Source: Bdellovibrionales bacterium
GTDB lineage: Bacteria; Bdellovibrionota; UBA2361; JAGRAS01
Direction of reading: 5' to 3'
Assembly (NCBI GenBank): GCA_020434465.1
Contig: JAGRAS010000030.1
Location: forward strand, 1-10,469
Length of the DNA stretch: 10,469 nucleotides
Below the pieces are notes generated by a model, which did not search any database, was not told the DNA's origin, and saw only the letters and a program-made list of their open reading frames with translations. How positions within the stretch are numbered: position 1 is the first letter of the stretch; every line of letters starts with the position of its first letter. Below, piece by piece: positions 5,779-10,469 of the stretch. The position numbers were made by a program, and so were the translations under genes.

Positions 5779-7668
5779 TTGGATCCTCAATTTAACAGTG
5801 AACGCCAACAGTCCGAGCCATTTAAAATTGAGGACATTAGCTACACCCCCTCTTCTGAAGAACTTGAAAGAAGAATTTTTGGAGCCTGCATTGGCTTAAA
5901 CTACTCAGAGGAAAACGCGAATCAATTAATACAAAGACTGCCTCAACTTCTCTTATCACCCAAGTGTTGTGACATTGCGCTTGAAATTATTCGAATAAGC
6001 GGGAAGACAAAAACTTCTTTTGATACTTGTTTAAAACTACTTGAATTAGCTATTCCAAAAAAAGATTCCTGCGAACCACTAATAAACTTAATACTTTTAG
6101 CTTCTAAAAACTTTTGTTTTAGCAGTTTTGTAAAAGGTTTGTTAGACACCAGCGATCCAGAAGGCTTTTTATCAGCAATCAATGAAATACCAACAACAAT
6201 AAAACTTTTGGGAAGAGAGACAATACCTAGGCAAGCACTTTTAGATTTATGTAGCGCCACTGATATTAAACGAGCACTCGAAGTTATAAGAGTATACCAA
6301 TATGATGACCCTCCATATGCCCCTAATGATATTGAAAATATACAGAGAACTCGTAGAGAAGTTTTTAAAGTTTTTAGAGGTGCGATTGACTTAAGCTATG
6401 GCTTTGAAGCTTTAAAAGTGGAAGCAAAAAAAATTCCATTTATTGATCATTCATTACAAGGGCTTTTTGGAATAGCTCACGCAAAAGCTACTTACAACTT
6501 AAACTCTATTTCTTCTGAGGAATACCCTGGAAACGGAGTTGTTTACTCTGGTTTTAAGATTGAAGAATTTTTGCCTGGTACAGAAAAGACTTCTAGCACA
6601 ATGCCTCCAGAATATTTAGAAAGCATTCCTTGGGCAGCCGATGTATTCATGGATTTTGCAAGATTTCAAATTGCTGAAGTAAGAGGAGGGATTATCTTAA
6701 AAGGTCCAGAGAAATATGAATATACTTTAGATAATATTCCTTATGTGATGATAATTTATAATGAGCATTTTCTTAATCCATTTAAGATCATGAGTCTTTT
6801 GGTTCCTTCAGAATTAGTTTGGCCACAAATTTCTGAAGCAATGATCCCAATTGATACTTTTAAAGGTTTTGACACTAATCAGCCAAAAATAAATGGAAAC
6901 TTGCTAAACCCAATTTCATTATATGCAGAAGCAAAAAAACGCGGATTGAATATTTTGAATTTAGGCTCTCTCTCTAATCTTGCTGGGCTAGCTAATGCAT
7001 ATCCACGCGGAAGCGAACCTTACTTTAGTTGGGAAAAAGAACTAGATACTACTAGAACCGGATGGGGATTTAGCACTGATATAGCTGGGCATTATCACAA
7101 ATCTCATATGAATGGCAGATTAACAGAAGTAATGAGCCCTACATTTGAAAAACAACTTATAGCATTTCGAAATGCGCATAATTATGTTTACCAAATTGCA
7201 AACCGTTTTTTTTGTGCATATGATTTATTAAGATTATTTAGATCTTTTTGGCATAAAGGCATAACGTCAACTGGGAATGAACGCCATAAATTTGAAACAG
7301 ATCAAGATGAAGTTGATCAAAATGACAGACAAATTGAAATGCTTCCTGCAGAAACTCGGATGCTTGAATTTGCTTATAAATGGCATCATGAACAAAAAGA
7401 TAAAGCCAAGAATATAAGCGACCGGTATTTATTAGCTATTGCACCAACTTTTAACTATTCTAATGCAGTTAAATCTTCAATAATTCTAGATATAAGAGAT
7501 ATGACACTAAAAACACCGGATAAAGAAATTTATTTTCCAAGAAATACAGATGGAACAGGATCTCTTGAAAAAGGCTTATGGGCGCTTCATGTCCGCCCAC
7601 ATTTAGGCAGTATTGCTAGAGATCTGCGTTTTTTTGATGCAAATTGGCAGGGATTGAGTTTAGGATAG
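5779..7668 (+). CDS. Unrecognised 629-residue protein
   Basis: I do not recognise this family. Translation most likely begins at TTG 5779, which has AGGA (5767-5770) 8 nt upstream; the nearby ATG at 5774 is in another frame that closes within about 40 codons. There is no signal peptide or membrane helix. Residues 25-170 look like short helical units, with several Cys (CCDIALEI, CEPLINLI). The central and C-terminal part (about 245-629) is mixed alpha/beta and aromatic-rich. It contains a histidine cluster HYHKSHMNGR (438-447), a conserved-looking AYPRGSEPYFSWEKELD (407-423), and WHHEQKDK (535-542). The clustered histidines could bind metal, but no known enzyme signature is evident. It is followed 5 bp later by the proline-rich gene, implying cotranscription. 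Confidence 0.75.
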   Translation: MDPQFNSERQQSEPFKIEDISYTPSSEELERRIFGACIGLNYSEENANQLIQRLPQLLLSPKCCDIALEIIRISGKTKTSFDTCLKLLELAIPKKDSCEPLINLILLASKNFCFSSFVKGLLDTSDPEGFLSAINEIPTTIKLLGRETIPRQALLDLCSATDIKRALEVIRVYQYDDPPYAPNDIENIQRTRREVFKVFRGAIDLSYGFEALKVEAKKIPFIDHSLQGLFGIAHAKATYNLNSISSEEYPGNGVVYSGFKIEEFLPGTEKTSSTMPPEYLESIPWAADVFMDFARFQIAEVRGGIILKGPEKYEYTLDNIPYVMIIYNEHFLNPFKIMSLLVPSELVWPQISEAMIPIDTFKGFDTNQPKINGNLLNPISLYAEAKKRGLNILNLGSLSNLAGLANAYPRGSEPYFSWEKELDTTRTGWGFSTDIAGHYHKSHMNGRLTEVMSPTFEKQLIAFRNAHNYVYQIANRFFCAYDLLRLFRSFWHKGITSTGNERHKFETDQDEVDQNDRQIEMLPAETRMLEFAYKWHHEQKDKAKNISDRYLLAIAPTFNYSNAVKSSIILDIRDMTLKTPDKEIYFPRNTDGTGSLEKGLWALHVRPHLGSIARDLRFFDANWQGLSLG

Positions 7669-7673
7669 AGTAG

Positions 7674-7904
7674 ATGATTATCCAAGAATCACCAAAAGTA
7701 GAACCAAAAGTTAAACCTGAAGAAACCAAGCCGGCTGAACCTGTTTCTCCTAAACCTTCTTCGCCAAGCCCTTCTTCTCCTAAGCCCTCGCCCACTACTT
7801 TGCCTATTAGAAGAATTCAACCCAAGCCTGATCATATTCCAGATCCAAGAGATACTCCAAACTTACCTAATATCCCCCCAGGAACATGCCCAATTGGTAA
7901 ATGA
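7674..7904 (+). CDS. Proline-rich 76-residue protein
   Basis: This short low-complexity protein is dominated by Pro, Ser and Lys. A KVEPKVKPEETKPAEPV section resembles the rigid spacer of TonB-like proteins. A serine-proline repeat (SPKPSSPSPSSPKPSP, about residues 25-40) follows, then a DHIPDPRDTPNLPNIPPG tail with one Cys. There is no membrane anchor or signal peptide, so it is not a TonB itself; it may be a disordered linker, partner or adhesion peptide. ATG 7674 starts 5 bp after the stop of the 629-residue gene. Its AGGA (7662-7665) lies at the end of that gene, a layout typical of translational coupling. The skewed composition makes automated gene calling uncertain, but the spacing supports a real gene. 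Confidence 0.6.
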   Translation: MIIQESPKVEPKVKPEETKPAEPVSPKPSSPSPSSPKPSPTTLPIRRIQPKPDHIPDPRDTPNLPNIPPGTCPIGK

Positions 7905-7986
7905 AAAAAAAGATTCTTTGTGCGAATAAATTTTGTTATAGTTTTATTATGTAGTATTCAATTTTGTTCAATAAGAGGTATCAAAA

Positions 7987-9024
7987 ATGGCTCCAAGTCC
8001 TGAAAATTCAAGTAGTCAATCTTTACCAGCTCAAAGCCAGTCACATTTGGTAATACCTGAAATAGATCAATATAAGAAAGATGCTGAAACTTTTCTTGCG
8101 GAAATCTCTAAAGAAGATTTACAAGTTATACTTAAAATTACTGGTCTTACTCAAGAAGAATTTAATGCAATTTTAGCAGAAACTTCATTTAGCTCTGACT
8201 CTACGTCTTGTAAAGACGGAGTAATCGCTGTGTCTGGTGGTAGGCTCACTAGATTTGATCTTATTACGCTTATGCCAACTAAAGAATTATGCGATCAACC
8301 AAAAGAACTTGCGAGTTTAATATCTAAACTTGACGGAGTAGAAAATTTAGATTTAACAGGTCTGAACTTTGACAATCATTTAGCTGAAATCTTAGAAAAG
8401 CTTCCAAAACTTAAGATACTTGAATTTTCAGCATATGATGATTTTACTACAAGCTCTCTTGGTTCAAATAAAACTTTAAATATTTTAAAAATTGATTTTA
8501 GAGGAAGCACTCCTCAGGAACTAGACTGGCAAAAACTCTCTCAATTCTCACAAATTAAATGGTTAATTCTAAAAAACGCTTCTAATTTAAGGGATCTTAG
8601 CTTTACTCAAACAATGACACAAATTTTTAGGTTAGAAATTTCAGGCTCGGCAGTAAAAACTTTCGAGCATTTTCCATTTCCATCTACTCTTATGGGCTTA
8701 GAAGCTGCAAACTCACAACTTGAAAGTCTTACTGGCTTGAAGGGCAAAAAACTTCTTAAATTAGACATCTCCGGAACAAATGTTAAAAACTTTGATCCCT
8801 TAGAAAACTCAGACATTTCAATTTTAACTGCAAAAGATCTAAAGCTCGATGATATTTCAGGACTTCTTAAAATGAGTTTCTTAGCTGTCCTGCATATTAA
8901 AGGTACAACTTATCCCGAAGATCAACAGTGGGTTATTGACAAGCTTGTAGAAAAAGGAGTTAGTGTATTTCCATATCCTAAAAAGGAAGAACCTAAAACT
9001 AGTCAAATTACTAGTGGTTTTTAG
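7987..9024 (+). CDS. Leucine-rich-repeat protein, 345 residues
   Basis: The protein has a Ser/Gln-rich disordered N-terminus (residues 1-20), a short helical segment (25-65), then irregular leucine-rich repeats from about 110 to 305. Recognisable units include VENLDLTGLNF (118-128), LPKLKILEFSA (139-149), IKWLILKNASNLRDLSF (190-206), LLKLDISGTNVKNFDPL (256-272) and ISILTAKDLKLDDISGL (277-293). LRRs are protein-binding solenoids, so a recognition role is likely. A basic, proline-containing tail (YPKKEEPKTSQ) follows. No signal peptide or LPxTG anchor is present; if it acts outside the cell it must leave by another route. AAGAGG (7973-7978) lies 8 nt before ATG 7987. It sits 82 bp after the proline-rich gene and may share its transcript or use its own start in the AT-rich gap. 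Confidence 0.75.
   Translation: MAPSPENSSSQSLPAQSQSHLVIPEIDQYKKDAETFLAEISKEDLQVILKITGLTQEEFNAILAETSFSSDSTSCKDGVIAVSGGRLTRFDLITLMPTKELCDQPKELASLISKLDGVENLDLTGLNFDNHLAEILEKLPKLKILEFSAYDDFTTSSLGSNKTLNILKIDFRGSTPQELDWQKLSQFSQIKWLILKNASNLRDLSFTQTMTQIFRLEISGSAVKTFEHFPFPSTLMGLEAANSQLESLTGLKGKKLLKLDISGTNVKNFDPLENSDISILTAKDLKLDDISGLLKMSFLAVLHIKGTTYPEDQQWVIDKLVEKGVSVFPYPKKEEPKTSQITSGF
8998..9022 (+). terminator. Possible weak terminator at the end of the LRR gene
   Basis: Two ACTAGT hexamers (8998-9003 and 9010-9015) can pair around a CAAATT loop, followed by GG and five T (9018-9022). The stem is only 6 bp and overlaps the last codons, so the call is tentative. Confidence 0.3.
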
Positions 9025-9369
9025 TTGGCAAACTTCAAGAACTAGTCTGGTATCTAATCAAATCTTAGAAAGCATTAAGTTACTTAACTCGTAGCAGCTT
9101 AGCAAACATAGCTCTCAATTATAATTTGTATCAAAATCTGCGTCAGCTGATTTTGCTTATACCCAGCGAAAGAATATCTGCAACTTAACGGTAAAGCCTA
9201 ATGTCGCTGGCTATATACTCAACGAAGTATAGTTTTACCGGTACAGTTCTAAGCTCTTTGGGTAAATAGGATTTATCTAAGATCCGCAAAAGCCAAACCC
9301 GTCCACCTTCGCCAAGACTACGGAGGGCAAGTATCGGATTTGCCTGTTTTTCGTTGAGTATATTTATAC
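9025..9369. other. Hairpin-dense 345-bp intergenic region
   Basis: No convincing gene lies here. Besides the 151-bp element listed separately, it holds CAAAATC/GATTTTG (9132-9138/9149-9155) with a 10-nt loop, CCAGCGA/TCGCTGG (9163-9169/9204-9210), and CGGTAAA/TTTACCG (9189-9195/9234-9240). A 63-codon minus-strand frame (9376-9185) spans most of the right half, but it covers the inverted repeats and has no convincing ribosome binding site. The right half looks less AT-rich than the flanking genes. Confidence 0.5.
9213..9363. repeat. 151-bp element bounded by 14-bp perfect inverted repeats
   Basis: ATATACTCAACGAA (9213-9226) reappears as its exact reverse complement at 9350-9363. Inside are nested hairpins: CCTTCG/CGGAGG (9306-9311/9321-9326, one G-T pair) and GGCAA/TTGCC (9326-9330/9340-9344). 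The left repeat also begins a small hairpin, TATAC/GTATA (9214-9218/9227-9231). The overall form resembles palindromic intergenic elements (REP/RPE-like) or a MITE. No clear target-site duplication was found, and copy number cannot be judged from one window. Confidence 0.55.
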
Positions 9370-9370
9370 T
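9357..9370. promoter_or_regulatory. Second palindrome overlapping the -35 edge
   Basis: AGTATATTTATACT consists of a 6-bp inverted repeat around TT and shares its last base with the -35 hexamer. It also overlaps the right inverted repeat of the 151-bp element, so it may be a second operator or simply element sequence. Confidence 0.35.
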
Positions 9371-9399
9371 TGACATATCGTAATATCGCGATATATACT
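9370..9399 (+). promoter_or_regulatory. Promoter of the arsR-yeeE operon, likely leaderless
   Basis: A perfect TTGACA (9370-9375) and TATACT (9394-9399, 5/6) are 18 bp apart. Transcription would begin at about 9406, which is the A of the regulator's ATG. No Shine-Dalgarno sequence precedes that ATG. Confidence 0.65.
9383..9394. promoter_or_regulatory. Candidate ArsR operator between -35 and -10
   Basis: ATATCGCGATAT is a perfect 12-bp palindrome lying entirely in the promoter spacer and touching the -10 box. ArsR-family repressors typically bind AT-rich inverted repeats overlapping their own promoter, so autoregulation is the simplest reading. Confidence 0.55.
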
Positions 9400-9405
9400 T
9401 ATATT

Positions 9406-9705
9406 ATGAGTAGTATAAACAAGCTTCTTAGTTTTGAAGTTCTAACTGATGCTGCTGATTGTTTAAAAACAATTGCCCATCCTTGTAGGTTAAGAATTAT
9501 TCAAATGCTTCTTGAGGGCGAATATACAGTTGGAGAACTTGCAGAGGCATGTGAAATCCCCAGTCATATGGCTTCTGAACATCTGACTTTAATGAAAGAC
9601 AGAAATTTATTGTCATCTGAGCGTCGCGGAAGATCTTGTTTTTACAAAATCGAGCAAGACGCTCTAGGTAGTATTATTAAATGTATAGAAAAAAAATTTA
9701 CATAA
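9406..9705 (+). CDS. ArsR/SmtB-family transcriptional repressor, probably sulfur-responsive
   Basis: The 99-residue product is a standard-length ArsR winged-helix repressor. IAHPCRLRIIQMLLEGEYTVGELAE opens the DNA-binding domain, IPSHMASEHLTLMKDRNLLS is the recognition helix region, and ERRGRSCFYKI is the wing. The arsenic-sensing ELCVCDL motif is absent. Five cysteines (19, 27, 49, 78, 93) are present, which would suit a thiol or persulfide sensor, but they do not clearly sit at the two positions used by BigR/SqrR. The next two genes encode YeeE/YedE sulfur-transport proteins, a common partner set for persulfide-responsive ArsR proteins. The frame extends to a TTG at 9370, but that TTG is the -35 box, so ATG 9406 is the start. 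It probably represses its own operon. Confidence 0.82.
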   Translation: MSSINKLLSFEVLTDAADCLKTIAHPCRLRIIQMLLEGEYTVGELAEACEIPSHMASEHLTLMKDRNLLSSERRGRSCFYKIEQDALGSIIKCIEKKFT

Positions 9706-9755
9706 GTTTACAGGGTAATGCTTAAAAGTATCGCCCGTATTTAATTGGAGGAATT

Positions 9756-10304
9756 ATGTATTGGAACTGGTTAAAGGGTGGAATCATTTTAGGATTATCA
9801 TTCCTGTTGGCAGTTGCGGTAATAAAACCAATAGGTGTGTCAACTCAATTCGTTATTCTTGATGGAGTACTTGCTAAGCAATTTAACAATGAATTAATTG
9901 TTAAAGACGAAACTGCAAAAACTGGCTATGCAAGTTCAAACGCTTATCTGAATAAATCTGGAGGGAAGTATGCAAAAGAAGTTGCTAATCCAATAAATTA
10001 CGGATTCCTATTTGTGGTCTTTATGTTTCTTGGCGGTTTCTTAGGTAAAAAAATGCAAAAAGGCGCCCAAATAAAACAATTGCCAGTGTTTCATTTAAAT
10101 CGCTTTGGAGACAAACATTCTACTCGATATCTGCTCGCCTTCCTTGGTGGCGCAATTGTTCTCTGGGGAGCCCGGCTTGCAGGTGGCTGCACAAGTGGTC
10201 ATATGATGAGTGGAATGATGCAAACTTCAATCAGTGGATATTTATTTGCGATTGCTGCCTTTATTGTGGCGATTCCTACTTCTATTTACATCTATAAAAA
10301 CTAG
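9756..10304 (+). CDS. YeeE/YedE-family sulfur transport protein (first half of a split pair)
   Basis: This 182-residue inner-membrane protein has hydrophobic segments at about residues 8-26, 82-97, 125-140 and 158-177. The signature GARLAGGCTSGHMMSG lies at about 137-152; its Cys is the conserved cysteine that YeeE/YedE channels use to pass sulfur species such as thiosulfate. The length is about half that of full YeeE proteins, which matches the PmpA-type member of the two-gene arrangement; the second half follows. A hydrophilic insertion (about residues 38-78) lies between the first two membrane segments. GGAGGA (9747-9752) sits just before ATG 9756, 50 bp after the arsR stop. The likely role is import or redistribution of reduced sulfur under ArsR control. 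Confidence 0.82.
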   Translation: MYWNWLKGGIILGLSFLLAVAVIKPIGVSTQFVILDGVLAKQFNNELIVKDETAKTGYASSNAYLNKSGGKYAKEVANPINYGFLFVVFMFLGGFLGKKMQKGAQIKQLPVFHLNRFGDKHSTRYLLAFLGGAIVLWGARLAGGCTSGHMMSGMMQTSISGYLFAIAAFIVAIPTSIYIYKN

Positions 10305-10313
10305 GAGAATCTT

Positions 10314-10469
10314 ATGGAACTTATATTAGCAATATTACTGGGAACTTTTTTTGGATTTGTTTTACAGCGTGTCGGCGCTGCTGACCCTGACAAGATAATT
10401 GGAATGCTTTCTTTAAAAGACTTACATTTAATGAAAACAATTCTAACTGCAATTGGATTTTCTTCTACT
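10314..10469 (+). CDS. DUF6691/YeeE-YedE-family protein, N-terminal part
   Basis: The first 52 residues are visible before the window ends. They begin with a membrane helix ([18 protein letters not shown]) followed by [16 protein letters not shown] and KDLHLMKTI. The pattern G-x-x-L-x-R-x-G-A-A-D-P-x-K-I-I-G-M-L-x-L-x-D-L is typical of the DUF6691/PmpB-type second half of split YeeE/YedE transporters. AGGAGA (10303-10308) overlaps the preceding stop codon and lies 5 nt from ATG 10314, so the two halves are translated from one mRNA. Confidence 0.8.
   Translation, partial: MELILAILLGTFFGFVLQRVGAADPDKIIGMLSLKDLHLMKTILTAIGFSST

Noticed and set aside
5774..5890. ATG 5774 as an alternative start near the 629-residue gene
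   Set aside because: It is in a different frame that reaches a stop after about 40 codons; TTG 5779 has better ribosome-binding-site spacing.
9185..9376. 63-codon minus-strand open frame in the arsR upstream region
   Set aside because: It coincides with the 151-bp inverted-repeat element and the promoter, has no convincing ribosome binding site, and its ends simply translate the inverted repeats. It is kept as a repeat, not a gene.
9370..9405. TTG 9370 as start of the ArsR regulator
   Set aside because: The TTG is the first part of the TTGACA -35 element; the family's N-terminus and length fit ATG 9406.

Overview
This AT-rich window comes from a bacterium, most likely an uncultured or little-studied Gram-negative lineage. 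The evidence is a secreted protein with tandem P-domains and thrombospondin type 3 calcium repeats, a two-gene YeeE/YedE sulfur-transport pair under an ArsR regulator, and the end of a small multidrug resistance (SMR) transporter. Eukaryotic-like or signalling domains (PP2C phosphatase, leucine-rich repeats, P-domain) sit among unrecognised proteins. I cannot place the organism more precisely from sequence alone. No tRNA, rRNA, CRISPR array or transposase gene was seen.

Layout. Positions 1-81 hold the C-terminus of an SMR transporter, convergent with an unrecognised minus-strand gene (133-678). A divergent intergenic region carries a good promoter (776-803) feeding an unrecognised helical protein. 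Its intact frame starts at 955, but the promoter and ribosome binding site point to a TTG at 831 in another frame, separated from the main frame by an A10/T7 homopolymer. That gene runs tail-to-tail, 2 bp apart, into a minus-strand PP2C-type phosphatase (2193-3758). Divergent from the phosphatase is a secreted tandem P-domain protein (4001-5602), followed by a strong hairpin terminator. Next come an unrecognised 629-residue protein (5779-7668), a tightly coupled proline-rich mini-protein (7674-7904) and a leucine-rich-repeat protein (7987-9024), all on the plus strand and probably one cluster.

A 345-bp hairpin-dense gap (9025-9369) contains a roughly 150-bp element bounded by 14-bp perfect inverted repeats. 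It runs straight into the promoter/operator of an ArsR-family regulator (9406-9705). The regulator is followed by a YeeE/YedE protein (9756-10304) and the start of a second, DUF6691-type YeeE/YedE protein (10314 to the window end). This forms a probable autoregulated module for uptake or handling of reduced sulfur.

Start codons need care here. Several of the longest open frames begin with a TTG that is really part of a -35 promoter element (3797, 9370, probably 741). The corrected starts give at least two probable leaderless mRNAs, for the phosphatase and the ArsR regulator.
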